Assembly (NCBI RefSeq): GCF_001039355.2
Contig: NW_019775559.1
Coordinates: forward strand, 1 to 56,538
DNA: 56,538 nt
Direction: 5' to 3'
Origin: Lingula anatina
Taxonomy: Eukaryota; Brachiopoda; Lingulata; Lingulida; Lingulidae
The position numbers and the translations under genes were made by a program. This document shows positions 1 to 11,689 of this stretch, piece after piece. Each line of letters opens with the position of its first letter. Position 1 is the stretch's first letter. The notes beneath the pieces were generated by a model, which worked only from the letters and a program-made list of their open reading frames with translations, was not told where the DNA came from and searched no databases.

Positions 1-99
1 AAAGGTATTTAATCAATCGTCGACACTGACCATGCGCGTCTCAGCTGAGCCACACCCAGCTGGACCTGCTGCAGAAAAAAGATCCCAAGGCAAAATCTC

Positions 100-950
100 T
101 ACTTTTAAGTGACATTTCTGATAAACAAGGAGCGTGGGACCGGAATATAGTCAAACTAATTTTTCACAAATGCAAAAGAGAAAGAAATTTACTTTTTGGT
201 GATATTTCTGACAACGAGGCAGTTTCGGAATAGTCAAAAGCAAACGGATGTTTATTACAAGTTCACGGGAGTAATAACTCTAGTTTTCATTGTTATTCCT
301 GACGACGAGGCGGTTACGGAATATAGTCACAACCAAACGGATGATTATTGTAAGTTCACGGGAGTAATAATTCTAGTTTTCATTATTTCTGACGACGAGG
401 CGGTTACGGAATATAGTCAAAATCAAACGGATGTTTATTTCAAGGCCACAGGGGTAATAATTCTACGTTTTGGCAGGGGTAATCCTAGAGAGGGGTAAGA
501 AACGTCCATTGTTCTCGTCAGTGAGGCTAACCAAATTCAGGGTATGTACGCACAGACAGAAAACCATGTATTGTGGGAACGTTACTAATGAAGCCACTGG
601 TAGTACTAGTAGATATCAGTCTGTAGTCTTGAACAAGCACCTCCTTGACGAGTGAACAGTTGTCAAAAACAAAAGACCCAGGTGTGGTAGATCGACTACT
701 GTTCGTGCGTGCCGCAAAGACCAAGCCTAATAGCCCCTCAAGGTCACAAACTAATATCCGGTGCTGACGGTTAGGCTCGTCATAATCATATAAGTAGCGC
801 GTTTCCACCCCCTGGTTTTGGTGACATTTTTACTACGAGGCGGTTTCGGGATATACATGTGTCAGAGTATGGAGCATGCTACATGTAATTACAAGTTCAA
901 AGGGAGAAAATATTTGATTTTTACCGATATATCTGATAAAGAGGAAGAAT
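100..950. repeat. degenerate ~90-bp tandem repeat array
   Basis: Best-preserved part is 196-475: the word CAAACGGATG recurs at about 241, 334 and 424, spacing 93 and 90 bp, each time followed by a TTCACGGGAGTAATAA-like stretch (TTCAAGGCCACAGGGG in the last unit) and a GACGACGAGGCGGTTACGG block. Diverged pieces of the same unit appear around 100-190 and 818-950. Because the period is a multiple of three, a 100-codon frame (196-498) stays open through three units; I see no splice or coding context and regard it as a by-product of the repeat. Confidence 0.75.
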
Positions 951-1929
951 GAACAGCTTAAAAACAAAAGGTAAATAACACAATCCTTGTTTAAAAAGTT
1001 ATAGATTTACAAATAATTTGTACGCACGTGTGGCTTAAATGTAAACTAATTCCCGTTTTCAAATCATACCCATATGATATGACTTAGTGTAATAAAATTA
1101 TAAATAATTGTTAAACGTGAAATGTTTATGCTAGCTTTTTAAGAGTGTGAGAGATTAAAAATTTGTCTGCTGGTAGGTATATATAACGCAAGCAACGTCA
1201 CTATTCTCTTGATGCCAAGAAGGTCTAATGATCAATCTGTCTTTGACTTCCAGCATTTAAGAGACCTCGACTGATTTAACCAAGATGTAGTCGTGAAATT
1301 CTAGACTACATCGAGGTTAAATCCGAGTTTTCCGAGAGACGCTACGCAGAAATGTCGAGTGAAGCGAGATATTTTTGGGTAGCGGCTCGAGGTTGCCCTC
1401 GATCTTCACTGAAGCTTGTCTAAATGGACAGGCTTCAGTGATCATCATATCGCCACGGTAACATAACATCCCTAGGTATGTATGTGAGCACAGGAACAAG
1501 TAACGATATATCCCCAGGCTTCAATACTCTCAACATCAATACCCCCCCCCCCCCCTCTCAATACACACACACACACACACACACAGCATAGAATATGCAA
1601 CATTCACAACAGATTATCTGATATTAAAACTTTTCTGTAATACAATGTTTTCAAAAGTGCGCTTTTCCTGGACCCAAAAGTGACACATTATTATAAATGC
1701 CTTGAGAAAATAAGGAAACAATCACATAATCGTTCTGTGGGTTTTCGCGGCTTTTCCAAGACGTCCGCGCCGAAAGCGCCATCTATTTCCGTTGTGTCGA
1801 GAAGTTAATGTGTTGTGTTGCGATTTTCTTTGGTGTTGTGTCGAAAAGTTAAATGTGTCGTGTTGAAATTGTGTTGTGTGTTGAGTGATTTTGTTGTGTG
1901 TTGTGGCACTTATACGCTTCCATACTACC
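951..1929. other. non-genic stretch with microsatellites and small hairpins
   Basis: No gene recognised. It holds a poly-C run followed by an (AC)n tract (about 1542-1585), a hairpin around 1404-1443 (TCACTGAAGC arm paired with GCTTCAGTGA across a short loop), another at about 1284-1312 (GATGTAGTC / GACTACATC), and a TGTGTTG-rich low-complexity patch at 1800-1910. Confidence 0.6.
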
Positions 1930-2009
1930 AAGTGACAGACAGGCTCTTTTGTGTAACAAAATACATATTTATTTTCTGAATTCATTGTAAGGCTATCGTA
2001 TTGTGGCGT

Positions 2010-2157
2010 CATACATATGTAAAAAGCAAAACGAAAAGAAGATAAACACACCAGCAAGAGAAAAAAACACTGTTTTTCATGNCGTCATACATATGTAAAA
2101 AGCAAAACGAAAAGAAGATAAACACACCAGCAAGAGAAAAAAACACTGTTTTTCATG
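2010..2157. other. unmerged ~72-bp overlap around an N (assembly join)
   Basis: The ~72-bp stretch beginning CGTCATACATATG and ending TGTTTTTCATG appears twice in direct succession, separated only by the N at 2082. Copy 2 of the segment has it once (about 5965-6037). This is the pattern left when two overlapping contigs are joined without being merged. Confidence 0.85.
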
Positions 2158-2492
2158 TTGTTATTTTATTGGACCTTGGTCAGCAACAAACAACTTTTAA
2201 TGACACATCACAGCGTTTTCATCATGGAAATTATCCCTGTAAAACTAAATTTCGTGAAAAAATATTAAAAGAAATGGAAAATAATAAACAGATAAAAGAA
2301 AAGAAACTAAAAAGAAAGAATACCTCTATTTCTATTTTTGTTATTGTCGATACGCCTTTTCATAATGGAGAGCTGTTTTGTAAACGCGCAAAAGTGTTCT
2401 GTGAAGTCAGAAGAGTTCAATTTAACAATTTAATCAATAAACTCCCATCCATGTCATACATGTTATATTCTTAAGTGCTTCGGACTTTTTTT

Positions 2493-2740
2493 CTAAATAG
2501 TCTGCAGTTGTTTTTCCATGGCTAGTAGCAAGTATCGCATGTACTGCGTCAGCGCACCAAGTGCGACTGTGGTCTTGTGCGCGAGACATCGATCACTCAA
2601 AACGCGCTCTTCTCTCTTGGATACCGTTCTTTTAAACTCTTCATCCATGGATTTCCCTACAATGAAGAATAAAAGAATAGTAACAAAAAGTAATATATGT
2701 CACAGTCAATCTAGTGACTGTAGGTCTATGTTCTAGAATT

Positions 2741-2780
<40 letters not shown>

Positions 2781-5747
2781 TCTTTGATAAATGTTCCTGT
2801 TGCTAAAATAGAACGAAATTTGGGGCGCAATATAAATATTTTATGGATTGAGCAACACGGCACCCATTTGTTTCCGGCCATCTTTGTGTTTGATACTTGT
2901 GTTCGATAAGAAAATTAACAGGCAAGAGGCACTCATTATTGGGTTATTTTTATTCACATTGAGTATAGAAAATAGCCATTCCCCAATTTCTTTTTTTTTT
3001 TCCATCTGCAATGTGCAATTTCCATTTGCTTTACCTTTCGGTGCGATGAATTTACTGTCAATGGCATCGTCCCCAAAGCAACCACTTCGTCGCTGCCAGC
3101 TCAGGATATTTTCAAGCCAATGATACCGGAAAAACTGTCGATAACCTAGCATTCCACACAGAGTAGCTGGAAATGACATACGTGCACAAAAGTGAATTAT
3201 AAAGCATATACCAATACAGGGCGAGTTAAAAAGCTGAGGTATATGATTTATATATCTGACTTAGCCTATAATCTAGACAAAAATGGCCCAAACTCCTACT
3301 CTCCACCACCAGTATTCCCAGCTGTTGCAAAATTATATATATTAGTCTTTCACACAATTCTGAGAGAACTGTGCAAGGTACCAAACCCCCAGCCTATTTT
3401 ATTAAAAATCCACGTTTCCGTTATATCAAAACCGAGCCAATCCCCCGATCAGGTAGGTCCATGGTTCGAGGTCCTATTATGTATTTAATCAATAGTTTGA
3501 TGTTCAGTTGTGCTTCAGAGAGGCAGTAACTTATATATCACAAAAGAATATGCTGTAAAAAGATTAATGGCACCACCTTCTTCCATGAAAAGATCACGTC
3601 TCCTCAAAGGGAATCCAGCTCGCGCTATGGTCTCCGCTTCTCTAAGCATGGCTGCGCAGAAACCTTCTGCTAATGTCTCTAAACTCGGTTGATAGTGTCT
3701 TCTTGTTTTCACGTCCATCGCTGGTCGGCAACCTGCCTACAGTAATTGTTGAAATATTAACAAGGCAACAAAGCAACCAAATGTACAGACAAATGGGGGA
3801 GACCGGGGCTAGTTGGACCCTGGGGTAAGTTGGCCCCCCGTCAATTTATGAAAAAGTAACTACGAGTTAAAAAAAATTGGCCACATACTCTTGTAAAGTT
3901 ACCGTAGCCTACAATGCTAAGGAAGTGTCGGACGTTAAAAAGTTTTACTTGAGCGTTGAGTCGAAATAAACGATTTTTGCACCTAAAAGTAATTTTGTTT
4001 AAGAGATTTAAAAATCTATTTTCATAGGCTTTTGATCGAATATTATATGTATAGGGCATCAAACTGAAGCTCATTGTTTCAAGTTTCACAGAGATGTATC
4101 ATCGTTGCTCATTCTAGCACCATAAATGGCTGCCACCCTTTAAAATAAAAAGTGTGCACCTGGGGCTAATTGGCCCGCTTGACTCGGGGCAAGTTAGACC
4201 CTCATATTACCCACAAACCTTTGCGCGCAACAGAGCTACTGTAGAGACCATTGTTAAAACAAACTCAATGGTTTAAAACTGAATTTGTAACTTTCTTTTA
4301 AAACGAAAATATATAATTCATTTTCATTCATTAAAAACTTTTTACTGCTTTATACCATTATTAATTTATTCTTTATTAAAACAAAACTAATTTTATTAAT
4401 AGATATTTTGGTTCTTGCAACACATAGCCCCCCCCCCTCCTACAACGTGACGTACGGAATAAACCTCAATAAATCTGCAATATTTGAACTATTTATTCAT
4501 CATAGACTCTCAAAAATCAATTTAATAAATTAAAAATATATAATAATGTAATTCAAGGCGTTTACATGGTAAATTTACTTCATTTTTGTATAGGGGGCCA
4601 ACTTGCCCCGACCCTGGGGCCAACTTGCCCCGTGGCGGGGCAAGTTGGCCCCCCTGACGTCAACTGCGTTTTTTTGTGAAATTGTGAGCCATCTGGCATT
4701 ATATTTGAAAAATAATGACGTTACATACGTAGCTTAGTTCATGGGGCTTACTTTAAAACCGGTTTTGTTACTCTAACTCATTCCTAGTTGGCTCTACAAG
4801 GCCAAAAGTGTCTAACTGGGCCAACTAGCCCCGGTCTCCCCTAGCAAACAAAAAAAACTTTCAATGGTAAAGCATGTAGCAGATACCAATCGTAACTAGT
4901 AAACTGGGCATATAAAACCTAGATAAAATATAACGAATGAAAAATTTTCAAAAGAATTTTTAAAACAAACATGTATGAGAAAGCTGGTCTACAAAAATAA
5001 CATGTATTACAGTTCAAAGAATAATTTCTGCAAGCATGAAGAAGGAATTACCATGTTTACAAGGGATTTTCTAAAAGATACATATAAAGCGTGAGTAATT
5101 GCCCTGTAACGTATACAAATCATCACTGCCAGTTTCACAGGAGCACACAAATAAAATTCACATGCTAAATATCAACCGGACACCAAGCAAGGCTTTAAAA
5201 CTGCACCTTCTTCAAATTTCTTGCCGTAAAGACCTACTTATTTTTCTTCCAGTTTGTAAAGCACAGAATGTGAGCAGAAAATCTGTCCGTGCAAATATCA
5301 CAACTTTTTGGTATTTCTTTTAGGTACTCTGTTTGAAATTTTATGTATGCGGTACGATTTAGCGACAGTAATTGGACAAAGGTACTTGCTAATACGCATC
5401 TTTAAACTACAATAAACCAGTTATCAATTTTTTAATTTGACCTTGAAAATGAGAGTATAATCCTTTTTTTAGCAGCACTAACGTTAAGACGCCCGGTCTT
5501 ACATATGTTGCATGACTAGCTATTACCTGATACTCCTTCAATTGCATGTGTAGCCATACTTAAAATGTAGAAGACGCTCTTGTCATACGACGAAAGTGAT
5601 AATTTTCAAAATTAAAGCCATCATGCACATACCTGAACTCCAATTTCCAGATAGAAAATTTGGTGCGAGAGAGAGTAACCACGGTAACCCGGTGACGTCA
5701 TTCGTCTCCAACAAGTATCCGATATTTCACAGGGGTTTTGAGATAAA
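2493..5747 (-). CDS. partial copy of a C16orf89/UPF0764-like gene (last four exons)
   Basis: Four exons on the minus strand: 5747-5633, 3736-3577, 3166-3035 and 2656-2493 (stop TAG). All have AG acceptors and GT donors and join in phase. They encode the C-terminal ~190 residues of the protein described at 6375-10443: the SLSHQIFYLE block, AEGFCAAMLRE, RRRDLFMEE, TLCGMLGY, WLENILSWQ, SGCFGD and LAHKTTVALGALTQY. Reading frames are intact, with few changes from copy 2 (for example MDVKT against MDVKI, and AETIARAG against AEAIARAG). No upstream exons exist before the segment ends at 5886, so this is either a 3'-end duplicate or the other allele misplaced in tandem. The transposon at 3794-4843 lies in the intron between the first two exons listed. 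Confidence 0.8.
2735..2782. repeat. (TTTA)n microsatellite, also in copy 2
   Basis: About eleven TTTA units; the matching tract in copy 2 is at about 6622-6664 and is slightly shorter. It lies in the intron before the last exon of the C16orf89-like gene. Confidence 0.95.
3794..4843. mobile_element. ~1.05-kb non-autonomous TIR DNA transposon, probable TA target
   Basis: The left end reads GGGGAGACCGGGGCTAGTTG from 3796 and the right end (to 4841) is its reverse complement. Inside, the word GGGGCAAGTTGGCCC and its reverse recur, densest at 4590-4655 and around 4155-4200. Copy 2 of the duplicated segment is the empty site (ACAAATAGCAAA near 7610), so the insertion point is exact: TA flanks the right end, and the left flank reads TG, consistent with a TA duplication that has mutated once. 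No transposase-like frame is visible. TA targeting suggests a Tc1/mariner-type mobilising enzyme, but that is inference. Confidence 0.88.
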
Positions 5748-5845
5748 CTGTAAAATACAAAGAAACAAATATGTAAAAAAAATTAGATAGCCTGTATTCA
5801 ATTGCCTTATTGATGTAAAACTTACATTTATGTGTTATGGTTTAA

Positions 5846-5876
<31 letters not shown>

Positions 5877-5887
5877 AAAAAAAGAAA

Positions 5888-6622
5888 NAGTGACAGACAG
5901 GCTCTTTTGTGTAACAAAATACATATTTATTTTCTGAATTCATTGTAAGGCTATCGTATTGTGGCGTCATACATATGTAAAAAGCAAAACGAAAAGAAGA
6001 TAAACACACCAGCAAGAGAAAAAAACACTGTTTTTCATATTGTTATTTTATTGGACCTTGGTCAGCAACAAACAACTTTTAATGACACATCACAGCGTTT
6101 TCATCATGGAAATTATCCCTGTAAAACTAAATTTCGTGAAAAAATATTAAAAGAAATGGAAAATAATAAACAGATAAAAGAAAAGAAACTAAAAAGAAAG
6201 AATACCTCTATTTCTATTTTTGTTATTGTCGATACGCCTTTTCATAATGGAGAGCTGTTTTGTAAACGCGCAAAAGTGTTCTGTGAAGTCAGAAGAGTTC
6301 AATTTAACAATTTAATCAATAAACTCCCATCCATGTCATACATGTTATATTCTTAAGTGCTTCGGACTTTTTTTCTAAATAGTCTGCAGTTGTTTTTCCA
6401 TGGCTAGTAGCAAGTATCGCATGTACTGCGTCAGCGCACCAAGTGCGACTGTGGTCTTGTGCGCGAGACATCGATCACTCAAAACGCGCTCTTCTCTCTT
6501 GGATACCGTTCTTTTAAACTCTTCATCCATGGATTTCCCTACAATGAAGAATAAAAGAATAGTAACAAAAAGTAATATATGTCACAGTCAATCTAGTGAC
6601 TGTAGGTCTATGTTCTAGAATT

Positions 6623-6662
<40 letters not shown>

Positions 6663-8690
6663 TCTTTGATAAATGTTCCTGTTGCTAAAATAGAACGAAA
6701 TTTGGGGCGCAATATAAATATTTTATGGATTGAGCAACACGGCACCCATTTGTTTCCGGCCATCTTTGTGTTTGATACTTGTGTTCGATAAGAAAATTAA
6801 CAGGCAAGAGGCACTCGTTATTGGGTTATCTTTATTCACATTGAGTATAGAAAATAGCCATTCCCCAATTTCTTTTTTTTTTTCCATCTGCAATGTGCAA
6901 TTTCCATTTGCTTTACCTTTCGGTGCGATGAATTTACTGTCAATGGCATCGTCCCCAAAGCAACCACTTCGTCGCTGCCAGCTCAGGATATTTTCAAGCC
7001 AATGATACCGGAAAAACTGTCGATAACCTAGCATTCCACACAGAGTAGCTGGAAATGACATACGTGCACAAAAGTGAATTATAAAGCATATACCAATACA
7101 GTGCGAGTTAAAAAGCTGAGGTATATGTTATATATATATCTGACTTATAATCTAGACAAAAATGGCCCAAATTCCTACTCTCCACCACCAGTATTCCCAG
7201 CTGTTGCAAAATTATACATCAGTAGGCCTATATTAGTATTTCACACAATTCACCAAGCCAATCCCCCGATCAGGTAGGTCCATGGTTCCAGGTCCTATTA
7301 TGTATTTAATCAATAGTTTGATGTTCAGTTGTGCTTCAGATAGGCAGTAACATATATATCACAAAAGAATATGCTGTAAAAAGATTAATGGCACCACCTT
7401 CTTCCATGAAAAGATCACGTCTCCTCAAAGGGAATCCAGCTCGCGCTATGGCCTCCGCTTCTCTAAGCATGGCTGCGCAGAAACCTTCTGCTAATGTCTC
7501 TAAACTCGGTTGATAGTGTCTTCTTATTTTCACGTCCATCGCTGGTCGGCAACCTGCCTACAGTAATTTTTGAAATATTAACAAGGCAACAAAGCTACCA
7601 AATGTACAGACAAATAGCAAAAAAAAAATTAAAAAACTTTCAATGGTACAGCAAGTAGCAGATGCCAATCGTAACTAATAAACTGGGCATATAAAACCTA
7701 GAAAAATATAACGAATGAAAAATTTTCAAAAGAATTTTTAAAACAAACATGTATGAGAAAGCTGGTGTACAAAAATAACATGTATTACAGTTCAAAGAAT
7801 AATTTCTGCAAGCATGAAGAAGGAATTACCAGGGATTTTCTAAAAGATACATATAAAGCGTGAGTAATTGCCCTGTAACGTATACAAATCACCACTGCCA
7901 GTTTCACAGGCGCACACAAATAAAATTCACATGCTAAATATCAACCGGACACCAAGCAAGGCTTTAAAACTGCACCTTCTTCAAATTTCTTGCCGTAAAG
8001 ATCTACTTATTTTCCTTCCAGTCTGTAAAGCACAGAATGTGAGCAGAAAATCTGTCCAGTGCAAAGATCACAGCTTTTAGGTATTTCTTTTAGGTATTCT
8101 GTTTGAAACTGTATGGCGGCATGTGGTAGGATTTAGCGACAATAATTGGACAAAGGTACTTACTAATACGCATCTTTAAACTGCAGTTAACCAGTTATCA
8201 ATTTTTTGAAAATGAGAGTATAATCTTTTTTTCTAGCAGCACTAGCGTTAAGACGCCCAGTCTTACATAGGCCTACGTTGCATGACTAGCTATTACCTGA
8301 TGCTCCTTCAATTGCATGTGTAGCCATACTTAAAATGTAGAAGACGCTCTTGTCATACGACGAAAGTGATAATTTTCATTGGTAAATCAAAATTAAAGCC
8401 ATCATGCACATACCTGAACTCCAATTTCCAGATAGAAAATTTGGTGCGAGAGAGAGTAACCACGGTAACCCGGTGACGTCATTCGTCTCCAACAAGTATC
8501 CGAAATTTCACAGGGGTTTTGAGATAAACTGTAAAATATAAAGAAACAAATATGTAAAAAAAATCAGATAGCCTGTATTCAATTGCCTTATTGATGTAAA
8601 ACTTACATTTATGTGTTATGGTTTAAACCCCCCCCCCCCAAAAAAAAAAAAAAAAAAAAAAGAAAAAGAAAAAAATTGAGATCCTATGTC
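5888..8690. repeat. duplicated segment, copy 2 (without transposon)
   Basis: Collinear with 1930-5886 and ending in the same poly-C/poly-A tract (about 8628-8675). It carries the same four exons and lacks the element at 3794-4843. Unlike copy 1 it continues into unique sequence holding two further exons of the same gene, so this copy is the one connected to the 5' part of the gene. Confidence 0.92.
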
Positions 8691-10443
8691 TTAAATTGTC
8701 TCAGCAAACCATAGAAAGCATGTTTTTAATCCTGTAACTAGAATAATTTGAAGAGTCTTAATCGATATTTCATGTGCATGTAGTTAACTTATTTACATTG
8801 CAAAAAAATGAAAATGGAATAGACTGATTTCCAAAAGGTTGAAAAGAAAGCTTTAGGGAGAATTTAAGAGTAAGTTACACATTCCTACAAGTATATTTTC
8901 TATATACCATTGTGAATCACTTAACTTCTATCGTGTATCTATTATTATGAAACCATTCAAGTGAGTAATCATCACGTTTTTCGATATATGAAAGTTTCAT
9001 ACAGATAATTTGTTTGGGCTCTGATATATCGATGATTTAGTGCATGTTCTTACGGCCAAATGTACAATAATTAGATCAAAGCCAAGAAAGAACAATAAAA
9101 ACATCACTTGTCATTCCATTACTTAGGCGGTAACCCGCTGTTTTACATGTAATTTCCGATCCCCATTTCAATTTTAAGGTTCATAGCAGAATCTATAATA
9201 AATGTTTTTTTATCCATCCTTAATTTTTGACAGCCTTCCGACAGAAAATTTAGATGCCCGTCAATGTAAACTTAAAAAACACTGACCGTCTTCCATAAGA
9301 CCCGGTATCAATCCGCCCTGTATTGTGGGATATTTCAATTCTCCAAAGGAGAAGTTTCTGGTCCTCACAAGGGAATGTCTTTTAGAAAGTTAAACTACCA
9401 TGTAGGATATGTCTTTGTTTTTCTTAGTTCTAACTCAAAATAGCAGATATTTGATTGCCATCCATGGATTAAGCAGTCAACGCAATGAGAGTGGAAGTGC
9501 AGTGACAAATTGAATACGTACCCGGCACATTGTAGTAGGGGTAGCAATGTAGCGTCTACATGTAGTTCCGAAAGACGGCACTAAAACAAGTTTTGGAAAA
9601 CCGCCCTAAGCACGTGTCGTATTTATCCTGTTATAAATAAGTTATCATAATGATGCATCTATGAAGAGCTACTTAAAAGGTGTAATATCCTAATAGATGC
9701 AATATCATTTCGGCCCCTAAAAGCTTTGATAGGATATTACATCTTTTTAGTAGAACTTCAAAGATGAATCATTATGATAACTTTTTTAAAGATATATACG
9801 GTGATTTGATATGAAACGCACTTACCCTGTTGTACCAAATAACTCTGTCAGGCAGTCATCGGAGTCTTTTTCGTGCATAGCTTCTCCGGACATTGCAGGT
9901 GTTACTGCCCTGGTCATATCGATGTCTTTACTTTCTGACTCGATCCCCCAGAAACCATTCCTGAGATTTGCCCCGATTCCTTGTACAATGAAATAACATT
10001 ATTGCATTTCTGTTGCATCACCTTTTTTTCACATTCAGTTTTTTTTAAATAATAGATGATGATGATGTCTCGAGTCATATAATACTTTCAAAGATAAAGA
10101 ATTTATATGTTATTAGCACATCTTTAAAATAAATATCTATTATTCAAACAATGGTGCTAGGAATTAATTTAGATTTGCCTCAGTAAAAGAAAAATTACTC
10201 TCCGTTTGAAAATTGCAATTTAGAATGATTGGACTCGAGTAAGATCAATAACCCTGGTATAAGAATATTCTTTGTAATACTTACTATGGAAATAACGCGG
10301 CGATTGTTTTTGTACAAAGGGTATTGCAGTGTTACTTATATATTCCGCTGCCTGTTGAAGGACATGTATATCACTGAAAATATCTGGTTCCACCAAAGCA
10401 ACCACAGAGCCTGTGTATTTTCCTAACAGTAGCTGCATTTGAT
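6375..10443 (-). CDS. C16orf89/UPF0764 (DUF4735) family protein, 5' exon not found
   Basis: Six exons on the minus strand: 10443-10285, 9979-9826, 8528-8414, 7557-7398, 7048-6917 and 6538-6375 (stop TAG). All introns are GT-AG and phases agree, giving 293 residues plus an unseen N-terminus. Motifs in order: EKDSDDCLTEL, NPCEISDTCW, MTSPGYRGYSLSHQIFYLE, GCRPAMD, GFCAAMLREAE, RRRDLFMEEATLCGMLGY, WLENILSWQRRSGCFGD, LAHKTTVALGALTQYMRYLL. This Cys-spaced pattern and the LFME/ILSWQ/GCFG core match what I recall of vertebrate C16orf89, a secreted protein of unknown biochemical role. Vertebrate members are about 360 residues, so a first exon with the signal peptide should lie above 10443; I could not find it. 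The first exon listed has no usable ATG start and opens at an acceptor (TTTCAG). The last four exons also occur at 2493-5747. Family assignment is from memory of the motif pattern, not a search. Confidence 0.82.
9180..9323. mobile_element. degraded copy of the hAT-like MITE seen at 36100
   Basis: Shares with 36100-36306 the run of blocks TTTTTGAC(C/A)G(T/C)CTTCC, ACAGAAAA, TCAATGTAAA, CTGACCGTCTTC, AAGACCC and a terminal AATCCGCCC(C)TG. The left end is too diverged to place. Confidence 0.6.
9639..9784. mobile_element. hairpin MITE with ~56-bp arms
   Basis: The left arm 9639-9695 starts AAGTTATCATAATGATGCAT; the right arm 9729-9784 is its near-perfect reverse complement, ending ATGAATCATTATGATAACTT. 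The loop is about 33 bp. It sits just 3' of the exon ending at 9826 in the C16orf89-like gene. No target duplication was resolved. Confidence 0.75.
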
Positions 10444-11172
10444 CTGAAATTTGAGTCAGAACATTTACGCTCAAACCACTCCGCTAAACATGTTATAATT
10501 TGATATACGATATATGGTGGCATTTTTACCACTCGTAGTAATGTTCAAACACCTAAAAGAACTTGTAACAAGAGATACAGGAATATGCACAGACAGCTTT
10601 CGTACAAGGATCTAGAGGATGTCTGTGCATGCTTCCCCTCTTCCCAAACAAAAATTGATTTTCCACCATCTTTCCAAGAAATGACGAAGTCACACACTCC
10701 GAGGCCCTCAACCTCGGTATGTTAAGAAAAGTCGGGAAAGGGGGAGGCATTTTGCAATGTCGTATTTCAGCCTAATTCTTAATAATCTGAGTCTACATAT
10801 ATATCACATGTGTTCACATGAAGATATGGAGACTTTTCAGAACATTCTTGACGACGAACACGCATTTATTGTTATCTTTATGTGATCAGTCTTCCCTTCT
10901 TATATATATATAGGCCTACAGATAACAATCCTACACATGTACAGAGGGAGGCGGAAACATGAAAATAGCATACTAACATCAAATTACGTTCACATTAGTA
11001 GACAATTATGTGTAAAAAGATTTAAAGAGGCAGTGCATGAGAGTTGATCATGTGCTGTGTTAACCTACGCAATATGAGACCAATTTAGTTACAGAGACAA
11101 ATGTACTGTTTACCTATAAATGCGAGTTAATCTAACGGTGGTTTCCGTGTTATTGTTGAACTGTCTCTTTTT

Positions 11173-11412
11173 GGGTGCCTTCACAATGCATCTATCGTAC
11201 TAGTTACTGCTCACCAACTCCATGGAGACTCTCGCTGAATGTAAAAAGATTAACAGATCTTGGCGTTGAGTAGAATACAAAAAATAGTGATTATACAGGT
11301 ACGTTGGATACAAGAGGAGGCGTGTTCATCTGTAAATCTGATTGCATCCAGCGAGAGTCCCCGTGAAGTAGTGCGCAGTAGTTAGTTCGATAGCTTCATT
11401 GTGAAGGCACCC
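11173..11412. mobile_element. imperfect inverted-repeat element, ~70-bp arms
   Basis: The left arm 11173-11241 begins GGGTGCCTTCACAATG; the right arm 11342-11412 reads the same inverted, ending CATTGTGAAGGCACCC. The inner ends share ACTCTCGCTG(A/G)ATG. The TTCACA core of the TIR resembles the terminal repeat of the small element at 13889-14000, so the two may be related. Confidence 0.65.
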
Positions 11413-11689
11413 TAAGTTCCACGTTTCCCTAGTGTCAACTTTTGTAGAAGAGTTAATTGAACATGGAGGAAATTTGAAAGAAAATATCGCAGTTGAAGCA
11501 TAGTATTCATTAACCATGTTTGCAGCTAAACAAATTAAATGGAAGAGGGTCAGAGCCCTGAAAGCAAATGTCGCTGATGATTGTTACTTTGCACTTCTTG
11601 TATTATGCTCAGGTATTTTTGATGGGAATTAATGCCGCAGTATGCATGGAAGACTCAAGGCTGTTTTACACAGAAAGTCTAGCACTTTT

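Larger units (their letters stand above)
1930..5886. repeat. duplicated segment, copy 1 (with transposon insertion)
   Basis: Starts at AGTGACAGACAGGCTC and ends in a poly-C then poly-A run just before the single N at 5887. Copy 2 (5888-8690) begins with the same bases and ends at the same poly-C/poly-A tract. The copies are near identical over exons and introns apart from scattered substitutions, a ~70-bp indel near 3360-3430 and the ~1.05-kb transposon at 3794-4843, present only here. Single Ns at 2082 and 5887 mark sequence joins. Confidence 0.92.

Noticed and set aside
2079-2474. 131-codon plus-strand frames at 2079 and 5961
   Set aside because: Low-complexity Lys-rich frame in the duplicated segment, downstream of the minus-strand gene; preserved only because the copies are nearly identical.
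3450-3475. tRNA B-box-like GGTTCGAGGTCC
   Set aside because: No A box or acceptor-stem pairing at the proper distance.
5099-5323. Frames at 5099-5323 and 7868-8080, shared by both segment copies
   Set aside because: Copy 1 has a single-base indel relative to copy 2 near the end of this stretch, and no splice sites connect it to the C16orf89-like exons; treated as intron.
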